Assembly: GCF_037076465.1 (NCBI RefSeq)
Contig: NZ_AP028908.1
Location: 1,798,001 to 1,862,000, forward strand
Source: Pectobacterium araliae
GTDB taxonomy: Bacteria; Pseudomonadota; Gammaproteobacteria; Enterobacterales; Enterobacteriaceae
Direction: 5' to 3'
DNA length: 64,000 bases
Of the stretch, positions 1-9,310 are shown piece by piece (the first letter of the stretch is position 1; every line of letters starts with the position of its first letter). A program made the translations under genes and the position numbers. The notes below the pieces were generated by a model. It was not told the DNA's origin. It ran no database searches and worked only from the letters and a program-made list of their open reading frames with translations.

Positions 1-153
1 GCAACCACGGCGCGCTGGACACTACAGTGCCTGACGGGAGAAATTGCCATCCCGCAGGCGATTCGCCTGCAACTGGCGTGCTGTCTGGTTGCGGCTGGCG
101 AAGCGGCGACCATGGAACAAGCTGTCGCAACGATTAATAAACGCCTTGGTTGA
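1..153 (+). CDS. 3' end of an unidentified gene
   Basis: An open frame enters from the left edge and ends at TGA 151-153, giving the last 50 residues of a protein. The visible tail is Leu/Ala-rich, probably helical, and ends INKRLG. It contains no motif I recognise. It lies 84 bases upstream of the peptidase start in the same direction, so the two could be co-transcribed. The rest of the gene lies outside the window and I assign no function. Confidence 0.5.
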   Translation, partial: ATTARWTLQCLTGEIAIPQAIRLQLACCLVAAGEAATMEQAVATINKRLG

Positions 154-237
154 TCGGTTTGCCGAGGCGGAATCAGGCGCGGATTACCGCGCCACTTCAC
201 ACAGCCAGACGGCTGTCATTTGAAGAGAAGGAATAGC

Positions 238-2103
238 ATGCAACAAGTAGCGGACTATTTTAATGCATTGAATCGTGACTATCTCGCGGTCCATCAGACG
301 AAAGAAGAGCTGTTTTGGCAACTGTATATGGGAACGGGTAACGATGAAGTGTCTGAGCGTTTCTCCACCGCAGAGAGTGCGTATAAGCGCTTTATTTCAC
401 AACCGCAGCGTCTGGCTGAGCTGAGAGCCCATATTGCAACACTGGAAAGCAGCCCGCGTGATGAACAACAGGCTCTGTTACATGGTTTGCACGGCTGGTA
501 TCGGTTTTTTGACTGTAATGTGATTGAGGATCCGCAGGCTCAGGCGTTAATGGACGAGATTATTGCGGCAGAAAGCGCGCTATACGCCAAGCGTAAATCT
601 TATGAGATGACGCATCTGGATGCCAAGGGAGAACGTGTTTCCGCTTCGCTCGGAGAACTGCTGACCAATCAGGCAACCAATGATACGGAAGCCTATCGTC
701 ACAGCTCTCAGCAGGCACTGCGCGATCTCGAGCAGTGGTTGTTGCAGAACGGTTTTCCTGAGCTGATTTCACTGCGTAACCGCTTTGCCCGTCAAATGGG
801 CTATCGGAACTATTTTGACTATAAGGTCAACAAGACGGAGCGAATGACGCCGGAGCAGCTTTTTGCCATTCTCGATCCTTTCGAAGAGCAGACCCGTGAA
901 GCAAATGCTCGTAGCCTAAAAAATCTGGCTGATGAAAAGGGTGAAGACGCGCTGCAACCGTGGAATATTCGCTATGCCAGTGCGGGGGATGTGACGCGCC
1001 AGCTCGATCCTTATTTCCCATTCTCTGCATCGCTGGAACGTTGGGTCAACAGCTTTAAGCGTTTACGTATCGGGTTTAACGGTGCAGAAATGCAGCTCGA
1101 TTTATTGGTGCGCAAAGGCAAATATGAGAACGGCTTTATGCACGGCCCAGTGCCGCCGTTTGTACAGGAAGGGAAATGGCTGCCGGCTCGGATTAATTTC
1201 ACCAGTTTGGCAAAACCCGATCAAATTGGCAGCGGATCTAGCGGCATTAATACGCTGTTCCATGAAGGCGGGCATGCCGCACATTTTGCCAATATTAAGC
1301 AGAATGCCCCCTGTTTTTCTCAGGAGTTTCCACCAACGTCGATGGCCTACGCTGAAACACAGTCCATGTTCTGTGACAGCCTGCTGGGTGATGCCGACTG
1401 GCTAAAACGCTATGCAAAGAATGCACAGGGAGAGACGATTCCTGATGAATTGATCCGTGCGGATATCAGCACGCAGCAGCCGATGCGCGCTTTCAATGAG
1501 CGACACATTCTGTTGGTGCCGTATTTTGAGTGGCAACTCTATTCTTGGGATGATGAGGCGCGCACGCCAGAGGCGATGACCAAACTGGCGCGTGATACCG
1601 AGCAGCGAATTCTTGGCACCAGCGGTAGCCCCCGTCCGACGTTGGCGATTCCACATTTGTTGTCTATGGAATCCGCGTGCTCTTATCAGGGATATCTGCT
1701 GGCGCTGATGGCGGTGGAGCAGACGCGGAACTACTTCCTGCAACGCGATGGCTATTTGACAGATAATCCCGCTATCGGGCCGGATTTGGCGCGGCACTAT
1801 TGGTTACCGGGTAATAGCGTGAGTCATGACGATACGCTGCGTAGTTTGACGGGTGAGGGGTTCAATCCGGCCTATCTCGCGCAGGCCTGCAATCTGACGG
1901 TAGAGGAAGCCTGGCAACAAGCGCAGGGTACGATGGTGCAGGCTGCTGCACGCCCTCAGCCTGCTGCGGATTTCGATCTGTCAGCCCACATTCGTGTGGT
2001 CGATGGTCGCCGCGTGCTGGCGGATAATGCTCAGGGTGATGAGAAGATGTGTCAGGATTTTGCGACGTTTATTGAACGGGAGTATCCGCGTTCGCAGGTA
2101 TAA
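238..2103 (+). CDS. M3-family (oligoendopeptidase F-like) zinc metallopeptidase
   Basis: A 621-residue cytosolic peptidase of the M3 (thimet/PepF) family, which cleaves short peptides. The zinc-binding and catalytic motif HEGGH is at about residues 342-346, and a downstream Glu near 373 (AETQS) is the likely third zinc ligand. There is no signal peptide. The frame is also open from a TTG at 220, but AGAAGGAA sits 6-8 bases before ATG 238, which decides the start. A GC-rich hairpin shared with glnQ follows the stop. The family is clear; the physiological substrate is not. Confidence 0.9.
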   Translation: MQQVADYFNALNRDYLAVHQTKEELFWQLYMGTGNDEVSERFSTAESAYKRFISQPQRLAELRAHIATLESSPRDEQQALLHGLHGWYRFFDCNVIEDPQAQALMDEIIAAESALYAKRKSYEMTHLDAKGERVSASLGELLTNQATNDTEAYRHSSQQALRDLEQWLLQNGFPELISLRNRFARQMGYRNYFDYKVNKTERMTPEQLFAILDPFEEQTREANARSLKNLADEKGEDALQPWNIRYASAGDVTRQLDPYFPFSASLERWVNSFKRLRIGFNGAEMQLDLLVRKGKYENGFMHGPVPPFVQEGKWLPARINFTSLAKPDQIGSGSSGINTLFHEGGHAAHFANIKQNAPCFSQEFPPTSMAYAETQSMFCDSLLGDADWLKRYAKNAQGETIPDELIRADISTQQPMRAFNERHILLVPYFEWQLYSWDDEARTPEAMTKLARDTEQRILGTSGSPRPTLAIPHLLSMESACSYQGYLLALMAVEQTRNYFLQRDGYLTDNPAIGPDLARHYWLPGNSVSHDDTLRSLTGEGFNPAYLAQACNLTVEEAWQQAQGTMVQAAARPQPAADFDLSAHIRVVDGRRVLADNAQGDEKMCQDFATFIEREYPRSQV

Positions 2104-2117
2104 GGCTGAAAAGAAGC

Positions 2118-2138
2118 AAGGGGGCGAAAGCCCCCTTT
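2118..2138. terminator. Bidirectional terminator between the M3 peptidase gene and glnQ
   Basis: An 8-bp perfect stem (AAGGGGGC/GCCCCCTT) with a GAAA tetraloop lies between the converging stops at 2103 and 2144. T-rich bases follow on both strands. Confidence 0.85.
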
Positions 2139-2143
2139 GTTGA

Positions 2144-2866
2144 TCAAGATACGTGTTGTAGGAACTCGCGCAGGCGGTCGCTGGGTGGATTCGTAATCAG
2201 CGTTTCTGGGTCGCCATCTTCCGCGATGCGGCCTTTATCAATAAAGATCAGTCGTGAAGCCACTTTATGGGCAAAGCCTACTTCGTGGGTGACGATCACC
2301 ATCGTCATGCCTTCCTCTGCCAGATCTTTCATGACGGTCAGCACTTCATGACGCAGTTCTGGATCGAGTGCAGACGTTGGCTCATCGAACAGCATCAGTT
2401 TCGGTTTGACCGCCAAGGCACGGGCGATTGCCACACGCTGCTGCTGGCCACCAGAAAGCTCAGAAGGGTAGTGATGCGCGCGTTCTGACAGACCGACTTT
2501 CGCCAGCAATTCCAGCGCCAATTTCTCTGCTTCTGCTTTACTCGCGCCGCGCACACGAATCGGGCCGAACGCGACGTTTTCCAACGCGGTAAGGTGTGGG
2601 AACAGATAAAACTGCTGGAACACCATCCCCGCTTCCTGACGGATTAAGCGCTCATCAACGCGTGGATCGTTCACTTTGAGGCCGTCAACAATCAATTCAC
2701 CGCTGGTAATTTCTTCCAGCTTATTGATGCAGCGCAGCAGCGTGGATTTACCCGAACCTGAAGGCCCGATGATGACTACAACCTCACCCTGACCGATGGT
2801 GAGATCGATATCGTGTAAGACTTGCGTTTTGCCAAAGTGTTTGGATACGTTTTTAAATTCAATCAT
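2144..2866 (-). CDS. glnQ: Glutamine ABC transporter ATP-binding protein
   Basis: The ATPase subunit that powers glutamine import at the inner membrane together with GlnP and the periplasmic GlnH. It has 240 residues, the normal length. Walker [10 protein letters not shown] is at about 34-42, the signature LSGGQQQ at 137-143 and Walker B LMLFDEP ending near 163. Its start overlaps the glnP stop by four bases (ATGA), which implies translational coupling in a glnHPQ operon read leftward. Family and gene order (glnQPH next to dps) agree with E. coli. Confidence 0.97.
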   Translation of the reverse strand: MIEFKNVSKHFGKTQVLHDIDLTIGQGEVVVIIGPSGSGKSTLLRCINKLEEITSGELIVDGLKVNDPRVDERLIRQEAGMVFQQFYLFPHLTALENVAFGPIRVRGASKAEAEKLALELLAKVGLSERAHHYPSELSGGQQQRVAIARALAVKPKLMLFDEPTSALDPELRHEVLTVMKDLAEEGMTMVIVTHEVGFAHKVASRLIFIDKGRIAEDGDPETLITNPPSDRLREFLQHVS

Positions 2867-3522
2867 ATAATCTTAAGTCTTCTTTCCAGACGACGCAGAA
2901 TAAAGCTGAGGACCAGCGTGATGCACAGGTAAATAATGGCAACCGCAGTCCAGATTTCCAGCGCGCGGAAATTGCCCGCAATGATTTCCTGGCCTGAACG
3001 CGTGAGTTCAGCCACGCCGATAACAATAAACAGTGACGTGTCTTTAATGCTGATAATCCACTGATTGCCCAGCGGTGGCAGCATGCGGCGCAGTGCGAGT
3101 GGGGCAATGACATGCCGTAACGTCGCACGGCGAGATAGCCCAAGCGCCAGACCCGCTTCACGGAAGCCATTATGGATTGACAATACTGAACCGCGAGTAA
3201 TTTCTGCGATATACGCACCGGAGTTAATCATGATGGTCACTACGGCGGCGGCGAAAGGGTCGATCCGCACGGACGTGAAAATCATCGGTAAGGCGAAGTA
3301 AATAAACATCACCTGCACAACAATCGGGGTACCGCGGATTATTTCAATAAAAACGAGCGAAATGCGGCTGGAAAACCAGCCGCCGTAGGCGCGGGCAAAA
3401 CCCGCGACCACGCCAATCACCAGGCCGCCAAGCAGACCCAGAACAGAAATCAACAACGTCATTTTTGCCCCTTCCATCAGGAGGGGCAGAGAAGGCCAAA
3501 TGGCACTCCAGTCAAACTGCAT
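2863..3522 (-). CDS. glnP: Glutamine ABC transporter permease
   Basis: An inner-membrane permease of 219 residues. The His/Glu/Gln/Arg opine-type permease domain has several hydrophobic spans and the conserved EAA-type loop ([17 protein letters not shown], about residues 138-154) that docks the ATPase. It lies 26 bases downstream of glnH and overlaps glnQ by four bases, so the three genes form one operon. Confidence 0.97.
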   Translation of the reverse strand: MQFDWSAIWPSLPLLMEGAKMTLLISVLGLLGGLVIGVVAGFARAYGGWFSSRISLVFIEIIRGTPIVVQVMFIYFALPMIFTSVRIDPFAAAVVTIMINSGAYIAEITRGSVLSIHNGFREAGLALGLSRRATLRHVIAPLALRRMLPPLGNQWIISIKDTSLFIVIGVAELTRSGQEIIAGNFRALEIWTAVAIIYLCITLVLSFILRRLERRLKII

Positions 3523-3548
3523 GGAATATCTCCAGATTAAATCGGCAA

Positions 3549-4295
3549 TTACTTAGGTTCTACGCCAAACCACTTCTTGTAGATCTCAGCATAAGTGCCG
3601 TTTTCACGCAGTGTTTTCAGGGCGCCATTCACTTTTTCACGCAGTTCGTTGCTGCCTTTCGGGAACGCGATGCCGTATTGCTGGGCTTTAATAGAATCAC
3701 CTACTGCTTTAAATTGGCCATTGCCTGCGGTTTTGATGAAGTAAAGGATATTTGGCGTATCGTGCAGAACGGCGTCAGCACGGTTGGTGCCCAACTCCAT
3801 ATAGGCGTTGTCGATGTTAGGGAACTGACGTAGATCTTTGGTTTTGATATTGGCTTTTGCGTAATCAACGGAACCTGTGCCGCTCTTCACCGCAACCACT
3901 TTACCGGCCAAGTCCTGCTCACCTTTGATATCGTTGTTGTCTGCTTTAACCATCACCAACAGGCCGCTATTGTAATAACCGTCAGAGAAATCGATTGCTT
4001 TTTGACGCTCTTCGGTAATGGTAATGCCTGCGAGCGCCAGATCGATGTTACGCGTTTGCAGGGCTGGGATAATACCGCCGAAGTCCATTGGCTTCAGGGC
4101 GTACTTCAGGTTGAGCTGTTTAGCGATAGCATCCCAGAGGTCAATGTCAAAACCGACGTATTTGTCGCCTTGTTTGAATTCAAAAGGGACGAAAGCGGTG
4201 TCGGTTGCGACAATCAATTCTTTCTCAGCGGCATAGCTGGATACGCTCATCATCAGCGTCAATGCAGCCAAAGAGGCCTTAAGTAGTGATTTCAT
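3549..4295 (-). CDS. glnH: Periplasmic glutamine-binding protein
   Basis: The solute receptor of the glutamine ABC system. The N-terminus is a typical Sec signal ([19 protein letters not shown]), probably cleaved after SSYAA. The mature part has the family-3 binding-protein fold, including [20 protein letters not shown] and DFSDGYY. Of two adjacent ATG codons (4298, 4295) the second gives the usual 248-residue length. It is the first gene of glnHPQ, so the operon promoter must lie to its right, within about 4300-4640. Confidence 0.96.
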   Translation of the reverse strand: MKSLLKASLAALTLMMSVSSYAAEKELIVATDTAFVPFEFKQGDKYVGFDIDLWDAIAKQLNLKYALKPMDFGGIIPALQTRNIDLALAGITITEERQKAIDFSDGYYNSGLLVMVKADNNDIKGEQDLAGKVVAVKSGTGSVDYAKANIKTKDLRQFPNIDNAYMELGTNRADAVLHDTPNILYFIKTAGNGQFKAVGDSIKAQQYGIAFPKGSNELREKVNGALKTLRENGTYAEIYKKWFGVEPK

Positions 4296-4643
4296 CAAAT
4301 CCTTCCTATTAGCAGTTGTGGGAGCTTTTTGTTTTACAGGCGTTTTAAGCGTAGTACGAAAGTGACACTCATTAGAACATTAGGTCAATTATCATGCGTT
4401 GTGCTTAACCTGTTGTTTTTATTTTATTACCTTGCTGGCGGTGAAATTTTCATCTCCGATTCGCTTGGGCAAGGCGCTGTTATGATTAACTGATTTATAG
4501 GAGGGAAACAACCGTTGATTGGCGTTATGGTCAATTAATGGAGGCAAAAGCTAATTTTTTGAGCGTCTTAACGGATAAGATGCGTAGTTTGTGCGGATTA
4601 CATGAAGAAAGAAGGCGCTTGAGTGGATTGAGCAAACAGTAAA
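4296..4643. other. Non-coding region upstream of glnH
   Basis: About 350 bases without a credible gene, between the dps terminator and glnH. It should hold the glnHPQ promoter. I looked for a sigma-54 type -24/-12 element (GG and GC pairs ten bases apart) and found no convincing match, so I place no promoter. The short leftward and rightward frames here lack coding character. Confidence 0.5.
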
Positions 4644-4663
4644 AAGGCTGCCTGAGCAGCCTT
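4644..4663 (-). terminator. Terminator of dps
   Basis: Stem AAGGCTGC/GCAGCCTT with a four-base loop. Read on the minus strand it is followed by a T run. It lies 18 bases beyond the dps stop. Confidence 0.85.
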
Positions 4664-4680
4664 GAGAGCATTAGCGCAAA

Positions 4681-5184
4681 TTATTCAATGTTTGATTCAA
4701 TGAACCACAGGAACTGATCCAGATCGCGTGATGCCGCGGTCAGAATGTCCGCAGAGGCCTCATCTTCCGTTTTACCAATAGCACGGCGAACATTGTTCGC
4801 GACAATGGCATAACGCTCGGCCAGCGCTTTTAGATGATCCTGAACGCTATGGATGGCCGTCGGATAGCTTTTCAGCGACGTTTGTTTACCGACAATTTGC
4901 ACGGTACCTAACGCGACCCCGCCTATCTGCACGACGCGTTCGGCGATGGTATCCTGATGATCAATAATTGAGGTGCGGAAGCCGTCCAGCATTTCATGAA
5001 CAGCGATAAAGTTTGCACCGCGCATGTTCCAGTGAGCCTGTTTGGTAATCAACGACAGGTCGATAAAATCAACAACCAGTTGGTTTAACAGTGCGATCGT
5101 CGAGGTCTTAACGCTGTCGTCCAAATCATTGCGAGTGTAAAGCAGTTCGGACGGTGCTGATTTCACGAGTTTGGCGGTAGACAT
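4681..5184 (-). CDS. dps: Dps, DNA-binding ferritin-like protein
   Basis: A 167-residue starvation-induced dodecamer subunit that sequesters iron, consumes peroxide and compacts DNA. The ferroxidase region reads [20 protein letters not shown], then [10 protein letters not shown], which supplies the conserved His, Asp and Glu ligands. The N-terminal tail carries Lys and Arg as expected for DNA binding. It is monocistronic, with its own terminator. The upstream 5185-5499 region should carry its stress-responsive promoter. Confidence 0.97.
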   Translation of the reverse strand: MSTAKLVKSAPSELLYTRNDLDDSVKTSTIALLNQLVVDFIDLSLITKQAHWNMRGANFIAVHEMLDGFRTSIIDHQDTIAERVVQIGGVALGTVQIVGKQTSLKSYPTAIHSVQDHLKALAERYAIVANNVRRAIGKTEDEASADILTAASRDLDQFLWFIESNIE

Positions 5185-5499
5185 AATATTATCCTCTAGT
5201 TATTTAGTGTATGACCTTACTGTTCAATATGATTAATTATAGCAGCGATAAAAATTAATATTGAAAAGAATTCCCTATCAAATGAATAGCTATAACATAA
5301 CGATATCATGATTATTTGTAGACAGGATTTATTTGATATCAATAATGTGAAAATGGTGATGTGATGGAAATGTTTTATATTATCCCTGATACATAATTTC
5401 ACATATTGATAAATATCATTACTGCTTAAGTGAAAATAGTTATTATTCTCTGGTTTTTGCTTAAGGCATATTATTTGTTATTACAGGGCGTTATGAAGA
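5185..5499. other. AT-rich intergenic region between dps and the P-loop kinase gene
   Basis: 315 strongly AT-rich bases between two divergently read genes. It must hold the dps promoter (leftward) and the kinase promoter (rightward). The 61-codon frame inside it has no recognisable similarity and an AT-rich composition, so I do not call it. No clear operator was seen. Confidence 0.45.
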
Positions 5500-6051
5500 A
5501 TGAGAATCAATGTCATTGGCACCAGCGGAAGTGGAAAATCTACGCTTGCCCGCCGTTTGTCTGGAAAGTTGGATGCGCCCTACGTTGAAATGGATACGTT
5601 ATTTTGGCTGAGAGACTGGCAAGGAAGAACGGATGCCGACTTCTTTCAACGACTTGAAAATGCACTGGAACCAGACTGTTGGGTGCTGGATGGCAACTAT
5701 AACCGAACGCGAGATATTAAATGGCGCAATGTTGATGTCGTGATTTGGGTCGATTACTGTTTTACCCGCACGCTTTTTCAAACGGTGCGGCGCGCCTATC
5801 TTCGGGCATGGCGTAAAGAGGAACTCTGGAGCGGAACGGGCAATAAAGAGTCCTTTATTCGCAGTTTCTTTAGCCGAGAGTCGATTATCCTCTGGACAAT
5901 AAAAACCTATTCAAGCAACCGGAAACGGTATCTGGCGGATTTAGCCGACCCTCGCTATCGCCATATCCGCTTTATTATCCTGCGCTCACCTCAGGAATGT
6001 GAGACTTTTCTGCAACATTTTCCCGAGGAAATACGTACGCATTCTATTTAA
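5500..6051 (+). CDS. Small P-loop kinase-like protein (FlaR / DNA-topology-modulation family)
   Basis: A 183-residue cytosolic protein with an adenylate-kinase-like fold. Walker [13 protein letters not shown] is at about residues 7-18, followed by the pattern EMDTLFW typical of the FlaR or topology-modulation group, then VLDGNYNRTRD and a lid-like Arg-rich segment (RRAYLRAWRKEELW). The substrate of this family is not established. It lies between dps and rhtA, which adjoin in E. coli, so it is an insertion in a conserved block. Its stop abuts the converging rhtA stop. Confidence 0.8.
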   Translation: MRINVIGTSGSGKSTLARRLSGKLDAPYVEMDTLFWLRDWQGRTDADFFQRLENALEPDCWVLDGNYNRTRDIKWRNVDVVIWVDYCFTRTLFQTVRRAYLRAWRKEELWSGTGNKESFIRSFFSRESIILWTIKTYSSNRKRYLADLADPRYRHIRFIILRSPQECETFLQHFPEEIRTHSI

Positions 6052-6933
6052 TTAAGCCTTCTTTTCTTTCCGTACCTCTGCTGATTTTACCGTCAACGTT
6101 GCGCCTAGTGATGCGGTAATAATAAATATCAGCGCTACCCACTGTATAAATGAGAGGTGCTCGCCGAGGAAGAGTATTCCAGATAAGGCGGCAATAGCGG
6201 GTTCCATACTCATTAGCGTGCTGAACGTTCTGGCGGGTAGGCGCGTTAACGCCACCATTTCCAGAGAATAGGGCAGCGCAGTGGACAGGACAGCAACGGC
6301 AATGCCGAGCGGGAGTATCGTGAGCGAAAATAGTGTGCTTTCGGCGTAATATGCCCCGATAGGGCAGAAGATCAATGCGGCAATACAGGAGCCAATAGCG
6401 ACAGTTCCTGGCCCGTGATTTGCCCCTGCTTTTTGCCCAAATAGAATATAGAACGCCCAGCAGGCGCCTGCTCCGATGGCGTAGGCGGCACCCGTTAAAT
6501 CAACATTTCCGATATTGTGGCCCAGCGGTAATAAAAACCACAGTCCAGCAACGGCAAGACAGACCCATAGAAAGTCAATCGGCCGGCGTGAGGCTAACAT
6601 AGCAACGGCAAGCGGGCCGGTGAATTCCAGTGCGACAGCAATCCCAAGCGGCACCGTCTGTAACGAGAGATAGAATAGAAAATTCATCCCGCCCAGCATA
6701 ACGCCATAAATCAACAGCGGTAGACGGTTACTGCTGAAGCGCATACGCCACGGTTTGAAAATGATGCACAGAATGATTGTCCCAATTCCCAGGCGTAACG
6801 CTGTGACGCCAGTGGCACCGATGAGCGGAAACAAATTTTTGGCCAGTGCAGCTCCGCTTTGGATCGACAGCATAGAGATAATGATGAGCAATACGGGGAT
6901 GAATGATGACGAACGGTGGGAAAATAAGGTCAT
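6052..6933 (-). CDS. rhtA: Threonine/homoserine exporter, EamA family
   Basis: A ten-span inner-membrane exporter of 293 residues built from two EamA repeats (hydrophobic blocks throughout, with conserved GxxxxFYLSLQ and AFYILFGQ segments). RhtA exports threonine, homoserine and related amino acids. Its position between dps and ompX is that of E. coli rhtA. The C-terminus ends in a short basic tail (EVRKEKKA). No operon partner is evident. Confidence 0.93.
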   Translation of the reverse strand: MTLFSHRSSSFIPVLLIIISMLSIQSGAALAKNLFPLIGATGVTALRLGIGTIILCIIFKPWRMRFSSNRLPLLIYGVMLGGMNFLFYLSLQTVPLGIAVALEFTGPLAVAMLASRRPIDFLWVCLAVAGLWFLLPLGHNIGNVDLTGAAYAIGAGACWAFYILFGQKAGANHGPGTVAIGSCIAALIFCPIGAYYAESTLFSLTILPLGIAVAVLSTALPYSLEMVALTRLPARTFSTLMSMEPAIAALSGILFLGEHLSFIQWVALIFIITASLGATLTVKSAEVRKEKKA

Positions 6934-7310
6934 TCTTTTGGCCTTAAAAACAGGTATAACAATCTGTTGCTATCATATCCAATTGTAAACAATTTGTCTG
7001 GTATGAATTGACTTTTATTGACCTTTATTTACGCATCATTTAACTAGGATGTTTTCATTCAATACAATTAGCATACAAACTGAGCGGGAAATTCAGAATT
7101 TTCTGTTTTGCTGCCCTGTGGTGAATTTATTTTTAATCTGGCTGTCACAATGAAAAGTTCAATATTATTAGTATGATAACCTCTATTTGACAATATTTGT
7201 TACATCTAAAACCTAATTGATAAATATTTATAGGGCGGCAAGTACCGAACTTCTTTGTTATATTTACTGCGTTAGTTAGTCTTTCATAAAATGAATTTGA
7301 GGCTGTAAAT
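6934..7310. other. rhtA-ompX intergenic region
   Basis: 377 AT-rich bases between divergent genes. OmpX genes usually have long 5' leaders targeted by small RNAs, and this gap leaves room for one. I cannot identify a small-RNA gene or a precise promoter here. No credible ORF is present. Confidence 0.45.
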
Positions 7311-7826
7311 ATGAAAAAAATCGCGTGTCTTTCCGCTCTGGCTTGTGTATTAGCCGTTGGCGCAGGTTCTGCATTTGCTGGTCAAAGCACTGTAACTGCC
7401 GGTTATGCTCAAGGTGATGCTCAGGGCGTACAAAATAAAGTTAAAGGTTTTAACCTGAAATATCGTTATGAGCAAGATAATAACCCACTGGGCGTTATTA
7501 GCTCATTCACTTACCTGGAAAAAAATGGTAGTGATGACGGTTTCTACAACAAAGGCCAATACTTGGGCTTCACTGCGGGCCCTGCTTACCGTCTGAATGA
7601 CTGGGCAAGCCTGTACGGCGTTATCGGTTTCAGCCATGGTAAAGTAACAAGCAACAACACCAATGGTCAGGATAATGCTAGCAATGACGATTACGGCTTC
7701 ACCTACGGTGCTGGTGTTCAGTTCAACCCAATCCAAGACGTTGCTCTGGATGTCGGTTACGAACAAAGCCGTATCCGCAGTGTTGACGTTGGTGCCTGGG
7801 CTGTTGGCGTAGGTTACCGTTTCTAA
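7311..7826 (+). CDS. ompX: Outer membrane protein OmpX
   Basis: An eight-stranded outer-membrane beta-barrel of 171 residues. It has a signal peptide (MKKIACLSALACVLAVGAGS, cleaved after AFA), alternating aromatic strands, and the terminal pattern ending in Tyr-Arg-Phe (VGVGYRF) that the BAM complex recognises. It is the Ail/Lom family member at its usual locus beside rhtA, and a strong hairpin terminator follows. Confidence 0.97.
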   Translation: MKKIACLSALACVLAVGAGSAFAGQSTVTAGYAQGDAQGVQNKVKGFNLKYRYEQDNNPLGVISSFTYLEKNGSDDGFYNKGQYLGFTAGPAYRLNDWASLYGVIGFSHGKVTSNNTNGQDNASNDDYGFTYGAGVQFNPIQDVALDVGYEQSRIRSVDVGAWAVGVGYRF

Positions 7827-7875
7827 TCTGACTCTGTAGGGTTTTTACCCTCAGCGTTGGTGTTAGCTGTGTCAG

Positions 7876-7907
7876 AAAAATCCGCTCTTTTCAGGGCGGA
7901 TTTTTTT
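7876..7907 (+). terminator. ompX terminator
   Basis: Stem AAATCCGC/GCGGATTT followed by a run of seven T, about 50 bases after the ompX stop. Confidence 0.9.
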
Positions 7908-8097
7908 ATGATTTTTTATCTAAATCCGTGCGCGTTTTGTCAGTAGTTTCCCAACCGATCACTATTCACTTGCCCTTGACCAGTTCGATCACATGCGTGT
8001 TAATCTGCTATAAGATTTTATCTTGACGTTAAGATTCTTTGTGTGAAGATAATGATCATTAGTCAGCAGTGACTTGTTCAAGCTATTGAGGTTATAC

Positions 8098-9267
8098 ATG
8101 GTGGTGACATCAACGGCCCGCACGCGGGCTTTTCTTTTCTTCACAATTATCCTGCTGGGGTTGAATTTACGCCCTGTTCTGGCGGGGATTGGTCCGTTGC
8201 TGAATCAGATTCAGGCTGCAACAGGTCTGGATGACAGCATAGCTGGGATGTTAACTACGCTCCCGGTTTTCGCTATGGGGTGGTGCGCGTTATATGGCGG
8301 GCAATTACAAGCGCGTCTCGGCGAGTATCGCGGGATCACGCTGGGTATCGTGGTTATTGCCTTCGCGTGTAGCGCACGCTGGTGGCTGAATAGCGGTATC
8401 GCTCTGCTGGTTAGCGCGGCGTTTGCCGGGATCGGGATTGCCTTGATTCAGGCGCTGGTGCCGTCGTTTATCAAATTCCATTTCGGTCGTCATAGCAGCC
8501 TTCTTATGGGGTTTTATACCACGGCAATTATGACCGGTGCAGCATTTGCGGCTTCATCGGTTTCTCCGCTGGCAAATGCGTGGGGCTGGCAAAGTGCGTT
8601 GGCTTGCTGGGGAATTGTGGCGCTGGTCGCGACGGTAGTCTGGCAATGTATTCCCAAAGCGTATACCGCGAAGCAGAATGCTGCGAGTGCTTTGGTCACG
8701 CACCGAAGCGGAATGGACTGGTTGCTGATGGTATTTTTCGGCATTGGGACGGGGGCGTATACTCTGGTGCTGGCATGGCTGCCGCCGTATTACATGCAAC
8801 TGGGGGTAAATGCGACGCAAAGCGGCCTGATGCTAGGCGGGTTAACGATGACGGAAGTGATTTCCGGTCTGCTGGTCTCAACGTTCATTAACCGTTTTCC
8901 CGATCGACGTAAGCTACTGCTTCCTATTCTTATCGTCATGCTGGTGGGAATGATTGGACTGATTGTCGCCCCGCTGACGTTCACGTATCCCATCATTATC
9001 ATGCTGGGGATTGGTATTGGCGCGTTGTTCCCGTTGTCACTCATCGTGGCATTGGATCAGGTGACGGAACCGCATAAAACCGGTTCATTGATGGGTTTTG
9101 TGCAGGGCGGTGGCTATATTCTCGCCAGTTTAATGCCGCTGCTCGCCGGGTTTATACGTCAGCATACGGCGGGTCTGGAGCAAGCCTGGATGATTATGAC
9201 GGTTGGTGTGGTCATATTGATTATCATGGCGACCCGTTTTGCTCCGCTTAAAAACCCGAGTCGCTAA
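8098..9267 (+). CDS. MFS transporter of the CynX/NimT type
   Basis: A 389-residue major-facilitator transporter with about twelve membrane spans. The N-terminal GLNLRPVLAGIGPLL stretch is characteristic of the CynX/NimT (cyanate/2-nitroimidazole) subgroup. The frame is also open from a TTG at 8074, but TGAGGT lies about six bases before ATG 8098. The substrate cannot be read from the sequence. It converges with the MATE gene across a shared hairpin. Confidence 0.85.
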   Translation: MVVTSTARTRAFLFFTIILLGLNLRPVLAGIGPLLNQIQAATGLDDSIAGMLTTLPVFAMGWCALYGGQLQARLGEYRGITLGIVVIAFACSARWWLNSGIALLVSAAFAGIGIALIQALVPSFIKFHFGRHSSLLMGFYTTAIMTGAAFAASSVSPLANAWGWQSALACWGIVALVATVVWQCIPKAYTAKQNAASALVTHRSGMDWLLMVFFGIGTGAYTLVLAWLPPYYMQLGVNATQSGLMLGGLTMTEVISGLLVSTFINRFPDRRKLLLPILIVMLVGMIGLIVAPLTFTYPIIIMLGIGIGALFPLSLIVALDQVTEPHKTGSLMGFVQGGGYILASLMPLLAGFIRQHTAGLEQAWMIMTVGVVILIIMATRFAPLKNPSR

Positions 9268-9285
9268 GTACGTTACTTTGTTGCA

Positions 9286-9309
9286 AGCGAGCGGATTCTA
9301 CCGCTCGCT
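9286..9309. terminator. Hairpin between the converging MFS and MATE genes
   Basis: Nine-base perfect stem AGCGAGCGG/CCGCTCGCT with a six-base loop, immediately before the MATE stop codon. There is no long T tract, so efficiency is uncertain. Confidence 0.6.
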
Positions 9310-9310
9310 G

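Noticed and set aside
4296..4643. A sigma-54 promoter for glnHPQ
   Set aside because: No GG-N10-GC element with correct surroundings was found by eye on the minus strand.
5217..5402. Frame of 61 codons upstream of dps
   Set aside because: AT-rich, Ile-rich translation typical of spurious frames in promoter DNA, and it overlaps the expected dps promoter.
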